A DNA stretch of 64,000 bases, from the NCBI GenBank assembly GCA_963277665.1, contig OY728122.1:1549584868-1549648867 (forward strand). The letters are read 5' to 3'. The notes under the pieces were generated by a model. It saw only the letters and a program-made list of their open reading frames with translations. It was not told the DNA's origin and did no database searches. Positions 1 to 13,355 of this stretch are shown here, in pieces. The DNA is from Viscum album (Eukaryota > Streptophyta > Magnoliopsida > Santalales > Viscaceae). Each line of letters opens with the position of its first letter. Within the stretch, counting starts at the first letter, position 1. Made by a program: the position numbers and the translations under genes.

Positions 1-3000
1 AACTATGTTTCACATGTAAGAGTCAAAATTATGTTATATAATATGAATAACCTATTATTACTTAAACACAAATGACATATATGGAAACAGACAACACTCA
101 ACTAATAGTTATGTTAGTGAAGTAGTTGTAATATAGTATCATTGTTTATGAGGTGGGAAGATGTAATTTTTCGAAAAAAATGATATTTTAAATTTTTATC
201 CATATTTTACCTTGAATGCTAACTTTTTTATCCCATGATTAATACTTATGGGAATATTTATCAAAAAATTATTTCTATATGGTTTTATTAGAAGTACATT
301 CTTAATTAGAACTTTATTTTCCTTCATTTTATTTTACATTGATATGATTTACTAAAAATTTATTTCAATTTTAATTCTCAATTATTAATTGTGGTACATG
401 TTATAATGTGAAAAATTAAACGTATAAAATTATGGTTAATAATCTGTCATAGACTCATGCCTCTAGTATATGAAATTAATAACATTTGTGACTTTGTCCA
501 CTACCCCTATTAATCCCTAGTTTAGTGGCACATTTGGAAGGTGTACACTTAGTTTTATTCTTAAAATAAATAAAGAATTACCTTAAAAACATCTTGATTA
601 TATTTCATCGGAGTTGTGTATTTCATACTAATGTTGGTTTGTTTTGATGGGGTTATCATGTTCGATCACATTGTAATTTTATCTAATTTCACGGATTTGT
701 TTACTTACTAAATCCTTTAATAAATTTTTCGTTGTTTTCTATCATTATTATAAACTATTTTCATTTTATTACCTTTAGAATTCAATATTTCCATTTTTGG
801 AGAAAATTAATACCATTTACTAAAAATAATGATTATTTAAAAAATAGTTATGTTCTCTTGAACATGGATACTATCATCATATTTAGTAACCATAATAGAA
901 TTTTTGAATATAAGAATTATTAAATGCGATGAATGTTCACTATTTCCATAATTCCTATTCAATGTTTTATTATTATATTATATAGATGATATTGTATATT
1001 ACCATTATAAAAAATTTATGAAGGTTCACAAACCGTTGCCATATAGGGTTTACTGGTATGGGTTTGGACATTGACTATTGTATACCCCATACACTCTTCC
1101 ACCTTACTAACTTTCATCCTTGTTTAATATAAATATACCCATTAATTGGGGTGGCTCATTGGGCCTTAAAATAAAATAAAAATTTATATCCACTACCTCA
1201 TTTTGAAGAGGAAATTTAGGTATCATCTCAGATCCCAAGTTAGGCTGGAAGATGGGAGAAAATGAATAGGCCCTACCGATATCAGGAGATATCGATCATA
1301 GTTTTTATATTCATGAATAAACTATTTTTTAATCTGACTCTATAACTTTTTTGTGACTTATAATATTTTTCCCTTATATGTATGTAAATTTATGGATTTT
1401 TTTTTCATACACTATTGTATGATAGTTGTGTTGAGACACCATTTGTGTGCACTATGGAGTATTTAATTCTCAATACCTATAAGGACAGTCTGGTGGTCAT
1501 ACCAATCAAGTATTTTAATATTTTAGGTACTTAGAAGTACTTAATAACAATTGGATATAACTAGGTTATTCATGATGTTTTATGTGGAGCGATATCAGCT
1601 CAAACAAAGAAATTGGAGATATTGTGCATTATTTGATTCTATATTTGATATATGACATATACTTACTAATTTGGTGTTATTAATAAGACCTTATAGGTTT
1701 GTCATTTGTTTTCCACAATATTGATACAATATGTTTCATGTTGTTTATGAAAATGTAAATTCATTTATAGATTTATGATCTATCTCAATTCATAAATAAT
1801 CCATTATTTCCAATTTTTGTTTCAAAGTAATGTTTTGTAAAGTTAGTATTTATTGAATGTTATGATAGATTTCTAATATGAATCAATCATGAATTTTTAT
1901 TATAATTAAATATGTTAAATCATTCCCTATACTCTATATTGTGACATTTAGGGTAAGTGTCTATCCATTTTAGATTAGTGAGCATCATTTGGGCAGTGGA
2001 ACTCTTACTCACGGTCCATAAGTGAATTCAGATCATGGTCACTATAAAATGTAATTATAGTGATTTTGGGATTTAAGGGATATTAATTTTTATTAAACAT
2101 TACCTGAGACCATTGATACATGAAATGTAACCAATATAATGGAATTATGAACCTCTTTATAATGTGATCTAAATATGTTAGGGGAAATTCAGATACTTAG
2201 TAGCCATTATTGGTTTGAATGAGGATTTTATTATATTCTCTCATGAATGATGGGATGGAGATCAATAATTAAATTTTGGACAATACTTATAGTTAACTTG
2301 TATTTTGGCTTATTCATCATGTCAGGTGTCAGCCGGTAGGCACAAATAGGATGTCTTGTCTTTTTGTATGATTTCCCATGGTAATTATAATATAGTTATA
2401 ACCAACTAAGATAGGTATTATCTAAAACATTAGTAATATACATTTATAGTGTTTTCATATACATATATATATATATATATATTTGTGACTATTAGGTTTA
2501 TAGAAATCACTAATTGGTTAATTTTATTAATATATACATATTTATTTATGTTATACATAGCATCCCTTATTTGAATCTTTATTTAGTTAAAATGTATTTT
2601 TTTTATTTTTATATATTAAATAATGGGCATGATCCATGTACTATACTTGTATCATATCCCAATACATGATACCAACATTATACACACTAATTTTTCCCTA
2701 TTTTGCAATATTTTATACACTTCCAATTGGGATATAATTTAATTTTTGGATTCATTATATTTTAAATCCAATTGATACAATTCTAGTGAAAATGTTCCTT
2801 TTTTCCTATGTTTTTTTTCTATAATGGTATTTGAATTTGATATCATCATGCTTGATATTCATTATGTTATAGTCATGTCCATGGGTAATAGTTGTTATTC
2901 TGTATGAGTGACTATGAAGATTCATTTATTTTAACTAATTAAAGAATTTTGTTTTGTAGTATTATGTCTTACACATTGATTATTGTAATTTAAGATAAAA

Positions 3001-6000
3001 TGTATCAAAGTGATGTTCTATCATGGAAAATGTGTTTATAATACTTTTAAAAATAGGGTTTTTAGGAACTTCAATGTTGGGAAAAACTTTGAGTTTCATA
3101 ATTTGGATTTCAGTAATGGTCCTTGGTAGAAAAATTATTTAAGATTATTTTTGTTTAAAATGGGAGGGATATTTTGAAATGAAAATGGAGATTGTGTAAA
3201 TGGAATGGGATATTTATTTTTCAATTAAATTATATTTTTAATTTTAATGGTAATGGAACATAGTGTACAAAAATATTTAATTCATGTTATAATGCTCCCA
3301 GTATTTTAGAAGATATGTTGGGTAGTAGTTTTTCTCATCAAAATTATTTTGGCTGTTCAGTTGTGTAAAGAGTTGTATTTTCAAAACTAAATTGTTATGT
3401 AGGTTTTTAAAGGAAGAATTGATTTTATATAAACATATTTTTAAATTTAATTCCTTGATAAGCTTGAAATGATTCATGTTTCGGTATAAGTTGGCCTAGT
3501 ATAATATTACAGTTGGGATTATAGTGGAATGTCTTTTGATTTTTTGATGGTATATAGTGGATTATGTGGATAATGATGTATCCCTTACTATTAATGTATA
3601 TTAGTTGATTCTAGTATTTTTTTGAATTTATTAAGGATTAATTTGAATAATGGTGTGGATTTATGATTCATATTAGTATGATGAGTATTTATGCTGATAT
3701 TTTAAGATATTTATTGATTTATGTCAATTTGGTGAGGTATGGATTTGACATGTGATAAATAAAATTGATATATGATTCGCTGAGCTTTTTTAGTCTTACA
3801 ATGGTGGTATGGTTATTGATTGGGGATCTAGGATACAATACATGTAGGATTTGTTGATGTGGAATTTATTTAGATGTTTTGAAAATTAGATTTCTTTTAT
3901 GCATCACTATAAGTATTAAAGCCATAACAGTAGTGAAAATTGGGGAAACTAATTCCTAATAATTCTGATGGATGGAATGTTTTAAGGTGGGGAGGTTGAA
4001 ACAGCTTCATTCATAATTAACATGATTATGTAATTATTATAATATTAATCTTGGACTATATATAATTAATGAATAAGCTTGATTGAGTTTTCACCACGGT
4101 TTAGGGTTTAATTCTATTTTTTCAATTTAGTGTTACTCCCAGATGTTTGTGGATGAATTTTTATGTGTTTTTACATTAGGTTTGTTTCTTTTTAGAGGTT
4201 TTTTGGGTTAAAGGTAGGTATAAATTTATTTTAAACAATATGTTACCACTATTTGTGACATGATACTTAGTTGAAGGTAAACAGGTATATATTTGACATT
4301 ACAGTGGCCTTGATGTCCTGTGGATTCCATTAGGTACCTAATGGTACAGTACTGGGTACTATAAAGACTATATATTTGTTTTTTATTGGAGGGATTTTGG
4401 TTTTTTTCACTACACCCCTATTTATACAGTCATTCTTGTCTCTCTAAGTCATTTCCCTCCAACTAATGTAAATCCACTCCCATGTTTTCATAAGTACCTT
4501 CCTTCCCACTTTTTCATGATAATTTTATGGGTGTTTTCATGATTTAATCTAGTGATACTCCATTATCCTCTCCTCTTCCTTATTATTTCCCTCTTTTATT
4601 TCATTATGATGATTATGGGTTATAATATGAATTCAATTTGATTGTAGTGGAATTACCGCAGATCATGGGAATAGTTACTCTATTACATTATAGAGGATTG
4701 TATGGGTTGATTTCTTATAGTAAATAAATATTTTAACTGAAAGTGGATGATTTATATTTATATTGTTTTTCTAGATTTATTTGTGGTAATGTTGAGATAA
4801 TTTTTTGTAATTTATTAATTATTTAGGTTATTACATTTTTTGAAGGATTTTAGGAGTTGATTGTTTATTCCTTTTCAGGTTTTGGTTACTATTGATTTAT
4901 GGATATTTTTATTGGGATTCATCAATGATAGAACATGGTTTATATTTTTTAGGTGTTTCCTCATGTGGGTTTGGAATTATAGATCTCTCTTATGATATTT
5001 TTACGAGGTCGCAATTCACTGAGTGATTCTCTAACCATTCATGTAGAAAGTCTTACTTTTATTTTCAAAAGTTTTTAAAAATGTCATATTATATTTTCAA
5101 AATTATAAAATGATGGTTTTCCAATGAAATATATCTATAAATATTTGAATTTTCTCATCGGTTGAACATGATGATTTATATATATATATTTATTCCATAT
5201 TATTTATCATTGATAACAATAATTTTCTGATTATATTTTATTCATTAGAAATAAGTATTTATTTTTATTATTAACATTGCTTTGATATGTATGCTTAGTG
5301 ACCGATATTTATGATAAATCACTAAACCAAATTGTCACTTGGTAGTGAAATTTATTATTGATTTTAATTATGTGTTAAAATAGTATCCCTTGTAGGGTTC
5401 ATGATATAATACCATTATATGGAATGATTATATGCCAAGATTCAATTTATACCATAATACCTCATAGTCAGTTAGTATATAACCATAGTAACTGTTTTGA
5501 AGTCCAAACCAAATTCTATAATAGGAATCACTTATTACAACTTGTACCTAAATGAGTTTCAAGTCAGCATTCCATAATCAACCTATTATTAAGATACTTA
5601 TATTTTAGAAATGTGATGTTTTTGTTTATGATATGAGAATAAGTGATTTAACATGAAAAACAAATTGTTTTAATTTGTATCCAATGATTATAATTTAAAT
5701 GTAACAATTTTTTCATAAGTGTTTAAGGTATGGAATGTTTTAGAGATAGTTCACTAGGCTCAAATAATTTATAATTAATGTTCCAAATATATTGATAGTC
5801 TTGAATATTTATTAATTTATTTTAATATATTTATAATTCATCAATGTTACGATAATTTGGTAAAGTTCATGAGTATTTTTCCTATTGAATTGTTACAACA
5901 TCTCCCTAATATGTTGATAAAATTGATTAGAAATGATGATATTATTAAACTTAATTTAGGTTTTTAGGGTTAAATTCAAAGAGGCGATACGTACTATGTT

Positions 6001-7359
6001 TTTATTTCATGTTCTTGTTACCCCTACAAGGAAGGGAATTTTTTTTATAATGTTTTCATTTGGAAATTTCCAAGAAGGGAGTTTCTGAGGATAAACTTCA
6101 TTGTTTGATTTCCATATATATTTATAAGGGTTATTATAAAATTATATATGTGAAAATGTGTAATGATCCATAGACTTGATATTGTTATTAATTCATATCT
6201 TCAGTCACACACTTTGATATATTGATGGAAAATGAAATGAAAAATGATAATATAGAGCTATATTGTATTTGGTGTGTCACGTGTGATATTTAATTGATGA
6301 ATATGTCAATATTTGAATTTAATCTTCCTATTTATGTAATTTGATATCTCGGGCCCTATAATAAGAACGGAACTATTAAGCTAATGTCCAATTTACAAGG
6401 TGAATGATGAGTTCATTTCAAGAAATCCATGAAATATATATTGAGCACATAGATTGATGAAATGATTATTCAGCCTGATTGATTTGAGATATCCTCAAAA
6501 ATGGATTATATTTTACAGTGATCATTATTATGTGGATGTTTTCATTTTGGAATTAACATCTTTCTCTATGGGTGCATTTACATGTCTCTATATTATGATA
6601 TTGAAATTTTCAAAATAACTCACAATACCATTTAGGAAAATTCCTAGAGGGGTTCACACATAGTGTTTCCATTTATATTAGTATAATTATTTTTAAATTT
6701 CATAATAAGGGTAATCTTTATTAAGATGATAATGAAAAATTATTCTTTCTGGATTTATTGATTGAAAATATTCTATCACTATATTTATATGAGTTAATAT
6801 TAAATAAGTATTTACGTATATTTATTTTTACATAGTATTCATCTATTTATCAAGTGAATAACATTTACATATTATTCAAGGATCAGTAAATTCCAAGGAT
6901 AGTGGATGGACCAAGATATATGCCCAGTAACCAAAATAGTGTAACTAATATAAATTATTTGTGTAAATAATTTTTTTATTTAATAATATGACATTAATTT
7001 GTGCAAGTAATCATATGCCATTATATATTAATAATACCAATATAATAATATTAGAATGATTAGTATATTAAAAATATTATTGGATTATGAACCTTTGTGT
7101 ATTTATATATATTTAAACTAATATGTCTATAATCCTAGTTGTATAATTTTATATAAGGAGTGAAATGATTTGTGTTGTCCATAACTCTCTATATTCATAG
7201 AGAATTATATTGGTTAAAGAAATAAACCGGTTTTATCTGATGATAAATTGGATTACACCACTTCCTTCTATCTCGCAATATTGGGGGAATAAGAGAAATG
7301 CAATTAAAAAACTAAAATGATTGTATTACGATCAAGGTGAACAATTAAAGAAAAACATA
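1..7359. other. A+T-rich intergenic DNA, no gene recognised
   Basis: I see no gene, RNA gene or alignable retroelement domain on either strand here. The only open frames are 60-70 codons long, of low-complexity composition (many Phe, Ile, Tyr, Asn, Lys), and look like chance frames in A+T-rich DNA. The stretch probably consists of very old repeats; a purine tract near 3983-3995 and a pyrimidine-rich, LTR-leader-like patch at about 4410-4600 hint at this but are not enough to call an element. Confidence 0.6.
2463..2482. repeat. (AT)10 microsatellite
   Basis: Ten uninterrupted AT dinucleotides within unassigned A+T-rich DNA. No associated gene. Confidence 0.9.
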
Positions 7360-7364
7360 TCACC

Positions 7365-9164
7365 TGTTGGACTCACCTATTTTGATAATCCCATATCATG
7401 TTCCATTTTCATGATAATCATGTTTTCATTCTAGTTTAATCATGTTTCATTAATGTTCCTTGATTCTATCAAGTAATATTCATTTACTGTTAATCTCAAT
7501 GCTTGTTGGATTAAGCTTACAGTGCAGAATTTATCTAGGGAAAGGTTACTGATGCAATGGTTATCGATGGAAATGTTACCAATTCAAGGTTTCTGATGCA
7601 AAGGTAACCAAGGAAAAGGATACCAATGCATAGGTTACCGATGCAAAGGTTACTGATGCAAAGGTTACCGATGCAAGGTTACCAATGCAAACATACTGAT
7701 GCAATGTTTTCGATTCAAAGGTTACTAATTCAAAGGCTACCGATGCAAGGTCACCGATGCAAAGGCAACCAATTCAAGGTCACTAATTTAAGCATGTTGT
7801 TTAAGGTTACCGTTGAAGGTTACTGATGGAATGTTACTGATGGAATGTTACATTTGGAGGTTTCCGATGTGCAGCTTTTATTGAAGCCTACCGATGTAAA
7901 GGCTCCCATTAATAGTCTACCGATTCTTCCATACTTTGTCAAAATTCGTAATATTATTCTAAGAGTCAAATTTGATAATTTAAATGCTCTGTAAATTAAT
8001 TAATTATAATTGTAGATGTTTCAAGAGATCATATATGTGGACAGTACAATGTACGAGAAAGACCGCACAAGATCTACTCATTCTTATTGTCGACCATCAT
8101 GTATACAAAGGGAATACCAATGAAGACAAAAGGAGTGTGCATGATGAGTAGAGGTAGTACATCAGTACATGAAAGGATATTACCTAATTCATCAAAGAAT
8201 AAAAATTTGTTTCATTCATTGAAAATCCAATAAGGTTGAGAAGATAATTTCTGGAGAATAATTTCATAGTTCCCTTATGTGCTTCATCAAACCATGATCA
8301 ACAACAGAGGAGGAATACTTGAAGATAGAACCTGGAGTTACGACACTCTGTTTTGGAGACTACTTCCAGATAATGACTCAGACATCAAATTCCTCACTCG
8401 AAGGAGATAAGATCTAAACTGAAAACACATAGAGATTTATAAACTCAATCTTATAATCTTAGATCTATTGTTTTCCTTCATTTTTTATTTTTGAGAATCA
8501 TGTCTATCTATCTGTTACACACATTGTCTCTATGCTTGAACTGGAGGATATTGAATATCCTCACATCAATCTTCACCTACATTTTGTTTCCCACGTTTAA
8601 CTGTGGATGGGACCATGTGTAGCCTGTAATGTTTGTTTTTCCCATGAAGAACTATAGAAGAGGTTTTGAAACCTATACAGTGTGTGAAAAATGATGTGAA
8701 TCCCGATAAAGGTTGTGTATCATGTTTATTGTTAATATAAAATGCTTTTTGGTAGGTTATAAACAAGTGGACAGGATTAAGTCTTGGCTTGAGACTGAAA
8801 CTCTTGTTTTACTTTACTGTGCACTATATTATATTATACTTTGTTTTATCGATTTTCTACTACATATATTTGAAAAAACATAAATCTATTTGGCATTAAC
8901 ATTGATAGTCATTTTTTGTTAGTGTGTGCTTATGTTTAATTCATTAAACATGATTCAAATGTTAAAGATGTTTTTTACACTAGTTCAACTTAGGAATAAT
9001 CACCCATTGAAAATATTTTTTTACCAACAAGCCATTTTCATCTCTACTACTTTAATTAACTGGGACGTTTTAAAATTGGGGAATATTTATAAAAACCATT
9101 TTGAAGTGAAATTTTAGGTAGGAACTCAATTCACCTCCCTCTTGAGATTCCTCTCTGACTATTA
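7365..9164 (+). repeat. 5' LTR of the copia element
   Basis: The repeat starts TGTTGGACTC and is matched over its length by the sequence from 28410. The end is set by the primer site that follows and by alignment with the 3' copy. The terminal CA seen in the 3' copy has become TA here. The first 200 bases align with the 3' LTR, followed by a short-unit tandem array, then a segment ending with the blocks AACTCAATTCACC and TTGAGATTCC shared by both copies. I see no convincing TATA box. Confidence 0.88.
7541..7870 (+). repeat. 15-16-bp minisatellite in the 5' LTR
   Basis: About 20 imperfect copies of a unit close to AGGTTACCGATGCAA stand head to tail. Units differ mainly by A/G changes at the CCGAT/CCAAT position, CAA/GAA changes and single-base length changes. 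Degenerate units continue to about 7930. The same array occupies the same place in the 3' LTR (from 28586), so it was part of the element when it inserted. There are no spacers, so this is not a CRISPR array. Confidence 0.9.
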
Positions 9165-9166
9165 AT

Positions 9167-9178
9167 TGGTATTAGAAG
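9167..9178 (+). other. Primer-binding site, copia element
   Basis: The sequence TGGTATTAGAAG lies two bases after the 5' LTR and matches the plant methionine-initiator tRNA primer site TGGTATCAGAGC at 9 of 12 positions. It marks the start of minus-strand DNA synthesis and fixes the plus orientation. Confidence 0.85.
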
Positions 9179-9323
9179 ATTAAATTATTTTCATGTTTTC
9201 AAATTCTTTTCATCATTGATTTTTATTTGTATATTAATGATCTTAAAATTTCTATCATATATAAATTTTTATTTCATTAAAATCAAATAAACTATATATA
9301 ATATAGTTGAGGGTGTTGATACT

Positions 9324-9408
9324 AACAGAAAACCATTCATTTGTGGTAATAACTATGCTCAGTGGAAATTAAAAATGAAAATATATCTAGAGAGAATGAG
9401 ACCTGAAA
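9324..9408 (+). pseudogene. gag: copia gag, N-terminal fragment
   Basis: This fragment reads in one frame into a peptide containing NNYAQWKLKMKIYLERM, the substrate-like N-terminal motif of plant copia Gag (the 'F.G.NY..W...M' pattern). The frame stops where the nested family C element inserts. When that element and one copy of its TGAAA duplication are skipped, the frame continues without a shift into the fragment that starts at 19926, which reads IWDTIEEQ followed by a stop. The start codon is not obvious; it may lie near 9280 or be lost. Gag would form the virus-like particle. The copy is dead. Confidence 0.85.
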
Positions 9409-10990
9409 TGTAGAGACTCGAAGCTTGACATACATGGATATTACATTACTTTTGTAGAATACTTACTATATAACAAAAACACACACCCAAGGACCGTAAT
9501 AGTTAAGTGTATTTGGAAACTCGGAATATAATCTTCTAATTGTGGTGAAAGATCATCAAAATCTCCCATAAAGATCTTCTTTTTTTACCTAAAACATTTA
9601 TTTATAACCTGGGGAAATGAAAACATAAAAGGGTGAGCTCAAATTCTTAGTAAGGGAAAACAAAAGAAATATCAATCACATCATATTCATAAGAACATAT
9701 CTTTTTGAAATCTTAACCTGCAAAATAGATCATAATTTCATAACATGGGATAAATCATAGTAGTGAAATGTAATCCCAATAATCATAACATAAAACAAGA
9801 ATCTTTGTGGCATATTAACATAATAATAGAGAATCATTTCATATTATTCAAGACTCATTTCCATGACTATCTTAGTAGACAAAGTCGATTTCTGAACCGA
9901 GTTCACTCCTCGTTTCAGTCATGTTTCACTGAACTGGTTTAACCTGCCGTTCCCACCGTGTCTATCTAATGAGATATAAAATATTTACCCAATGCATTGG
10001 AGGGAGATATAGGTCCCACCCATATCATAATGATACCATTCATATGTGTGCCACAAAATCATCAATCATACATCATTTCATAACCCATGTAATAAAAATG
10101 GGATTCTTAAACAACATGACATCATAAAAAAATTCATATAAGATAAAGGAATTCATGAAAATAATTCCATGACAACATAATCAAATCAATTTAATAATAG
10201 GGATAGAAACAGAAACCTATATTATCTTATATGTAAAATAATTTTGATCAAACACTAGAACTCCATTCTTGAGGAAAATATCCCTTCTACTTCAAAAACA
10301 TTTTCCTTTCTTAACATGTCATACAATTTTAAACTAAAAGAAGTTGATTAAAAATAAACTTGAATTCTTGTAAAGGAATATTCTTGGAAATAATATCTTA
10401 GAAATCCATTCATGATGTATAAGTTAAAAAAAACATTCTTCTCATACTTTTGTCAGAAAAGTCAAAAAGTACCTCGTACGAAAAATGACAAAAGATTCCT
10501 TTCATATCTTTTACTAAAAACTCACCAAAGGGTAAAATTGGATTTAAACAATTGTAGGTGGATGGAAATAATATTACATATTTAGGAAACATTGATGTGG
10601 ATGATAAAATATACCCCAGTAAATTCCAAAGTATAAAGAATCTCGGATAAAAATGAGATTTTGATATTTCCCTTACCTTAAGTCTGATTTTCTTCGTAAG
10701 TGTCCGAACCTCCTATATAATTATTTAAATAATGTAATTGACTTATTCCAGAATCATAATCGTTGTTATGATATCATATATGGTTCACTTGTGACTTTAT
10801 ATTACCCGTTCTTTTGTAAATTTCGAGTTAAAGAGTGTTTTGGGTAAAATCGTTTCATTTGTCATCCGTGTTTTGACTTGTAATTAATTCATATGATTAC
10901 TTAGATAATGATTACATAATTCCAGAATATAAAACATGATTTATATATAATATATATTCATAATATACATATATATAATAGATTAGTAGA

Positions 10991-11443
10991 TGGAAAGAAA
11001 TACACCGTTCATGGAGACGGTAGGTCGTACGTACGCATGAACGCTGTTTTCGTTTCCTTATTGAGTTGAATGGAATTAAGTAGATGACATACATATATAT
11101 ACACATAAATCCAGTATCATTATTATGTCATATATTTTATGATTACTTATTATATATACTTTATAATCATTCAGGAATGGTTAACGTGGAGAATGAATCT
11201 CATCGCGTCGTGGAGGCGGTAGTCCGTACATACGCACGAGCGATGATATCATTCTCATGATCGTGGAATTGTATTGGAGTGTATGTATACTATTTTGGAA
11301 TCAATATAACATTAAAATAATCATATATAGTTATTATTTACACCATTATACCCATCCATGTAAGGTGTTGGTGGAAAATAGATTACACCACGGCGTTGAG
11401 ACGGTATTCCGTACGTACGCACGCGTGGTGATTTCATTTTCCA
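10991..11443 (-). other. Triple hairpin cluster, 3' LTR of family C
   Basis: Three inverted repeats lie at 10991-11058, 11188-11257 and 11372-11443. Inner arms are CGTTCATG/CATGAACG (8 bp), CATCGCGTCGTG/CACGAGCGATG (11 bp with one bulged G) and CACCACGGCGT/ACGCGTGGTG (10 bp with one bulged G). The arms differ between hairpins but each pairs with its own partner. All share a core close to GAGACGGTAGTCCGTACGTACG, which itself has an ACGG/CCGT pairing and the palindrome CGTACGTACG. A second, outer pairing also holds in each: GGAAAGAAA with TTTTCGTTTCC, GAGAATGA with TCATTCTC, and TGGAAAAT with ATTTTCCA. The hairpins are G+C-richer than their surroundings. Function unknown; by position they would lie in the transcribed leader. 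Confidence 0.88.
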
Positions 11444-11764
11444 TAGGATGAATATATGATGAAATAGGGTTGTTTCATACTTATAATAAAATATCAGTAT
11501 GTGAGTGATACTGATGATAATACTTCATAATGAAACAACCTAATAATAATAAGTGGAAGAAGAAATAATGTTGAAAGAATCGGTAACAGACATTACCTCT
11601 TTTTTGAAGCGCCTCTTTGAGTCCCCCTCTTAGGGCACTACAATTGGTCTTTGAAGAAGACCAGGACCACTAGGATGTTTCTAGGGAAGTGGAGAAGAGA
11701 ATTTGGCAGGGGTTGGCCGAGATTGAAGGCTCAAAGTGGTGTGAGGAAGAGAGGGAGGAGGTGC

Positions 11765-11772
11765 CCTTTATA
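11765..11772 (-). promoter_or_regulatory. TATA box, family C 3' LTR
   Basis: On the minus strand this reads TATAAAGG, followed downstream by a CT-rich stretch (CCTCCTCCCTCTCTTCC) of the kind seen at plant LTR transcription starts. The equivalent site in the other LTR is TATAAAAGG. It would separate U3 from R. Confidence 0.65.
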
Positions 11773-12892
11773 AGGGAGGAGAGGGGAACCTTTAGAATAA
11801 CTAAAAATATTATTTTATTATAAAGTCATATTCGGTTTTTAATAGCTCAAAATTGAGTTATTTAGAATCTAAGTTGGGGATGAGTCTAAATCCTCACATA
11901 CAATAGAATTTGGACAAGTTTAGTTTTCTATTTTAACCTTATCATTTAGTTTTAACTTTAAGTTAGATAATTTTACTTTTACCGTGTCTTTTTGTGTTCT
12001 TACACTATAAGGTTAATAAACATACAATAATAAGCCAAAAGAACCCCAAAATTTTTATTATTAATATATATAACAGTATCTAAATAATTTGGCCGAACCT
12101 TAGATTTTTTGGTATAAAATAACAATTATTAATATAATATTTGTTTTATAAACTATTTTATGTCAATTTTGACACTATTTAGTAATTGATTTTTGTGAAT
12201 TTCATAACAGAATTATTAGTTCAAAATAAGTTACTTAAATCAATACTAACATGTCATATTAACCTAGAAAATTAGTGTAATTCATAAAAAGACTCAAATT
12301 ACATTTATTTGGGTATTTATAACATCAATTATGTCAATATTTCATTAATAAGATAATTAATCCATCATAATTGTGTCATAAATAAATTACATTATATAAA
12401 CTCTAAAAAGTAAAAATAAAATACCATTACGTAGGAAATCGTTTTATCTTTCTAATGAATATTTATAGTAGAATTTATCTTATTTATAACCCTTTATTAA
12501 AAATTATTTACTTATTACACATTGATTTTAACTATTTTAACCCTTCTTTAAATAAATTAATAATAAATGTCCTAATCTAATCCACGTGGGCCTAAATGGT
12601 CATATTTTATTCCTAAGGTTGTATTTGGTTGAATTATACTTATCCAATAGAACTTGGTCATGTGTTAGGGTAATAATAATATCATTTTTACCCTAAATTA
12701 TCGTATTTACTTTTAACTTTGGTAAATAAAAGTAAAAAGTTACTATTCACCAAAAAAATATTTTCATCTCATTGAAACACATTATAGTCCTTGATATTAA
12801 CCGTGTCTCTCAGATTATTGAAATTCCACTCACAGAAGCAGTAAAATTATGTTTTATGAGAAATTCATTTTTTTAACTACCACATAGTGGTT

Positions 12893-13355
12893 TCACTATT
12901 CATCAAAAAATGAAAGTTTCCAGAAAAATACCAAAAATTAGGCCTAAGCTATATTTGATATTATGAACTCCAAAATGATGTCTATTTTACAAAATTAAAA
13001 ACATATCAGTTGCATTAATTAATTTAAAATTTAATTCTCGTCATCAAAAAAAATAGTGTGTTCTTAAGAGATAATAACTATCAAAAGATTGACACTTGTT
13101 TATGTCTTGTTTAAATGTGAAATTAAATCCAATTAACAACATTGTATTAAATTGTAAAAATATATTATAAATATAATTTAAACCCACTCAAATTAATAAT
13201 TTATCACTATTAATTATTTTGATTAAAAAGGTTGTTTTTAATTAAAATTTAGTAATTTTCACTATTCATCAGAAAATGAAAGTTATCCGAAAAGTACAAA
13301 AATTTCACCCTAAGCTAATTTCGATATTACGAATCCAAAAATGAAGTCCATTTTG
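12893..13355 (-). repeat. Duplicated promoter-region module in family C 3' LTR
   Basis: Two diverged copies of a segment of about 100 bp lie at 12893-12992 and 13258-13355. Shared words on the plus strand are ACTATTCATCA, AATGAAAGTT, CCTAAGCTA, GATATTA and AATGA.GTC.ATTTT. On the minus strand the segment resembles a single-copy block in family B LTRs (39019-39120), so it is shared between families. Confidence 0.7.

Noticed and set aside
3981..3996. Purine tract AAGGTGGGGAGG followed by TTGAAACAGC, like a polypurine tract and LTR start of family A.
   Set aside because: No chromodomain or integrase can be read before it and the following bases do not align clearly with family A LTRs.
4410..4600. 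TATA-like and pyrimidine-rich stretch resembling an LTR promoter and leader.
   Set aside because: No partner LTR, primer site or terminal sequence was found nearby; A+T-rich DNA gives such patches often.
7541..7930. Regular short repeats that might suggest a CRISPR array.
   Set aside because: Units are directly adjacent without spacers, and the setting is a plant retrotransposon LTR.
10912..11106. 64-codon minus-strand frame, repeated at 17220-17414.
   Set aside because: It runs across the first hairpin of each family C LTR; conservation is explained by the LTR pair and composition is not protein-like.
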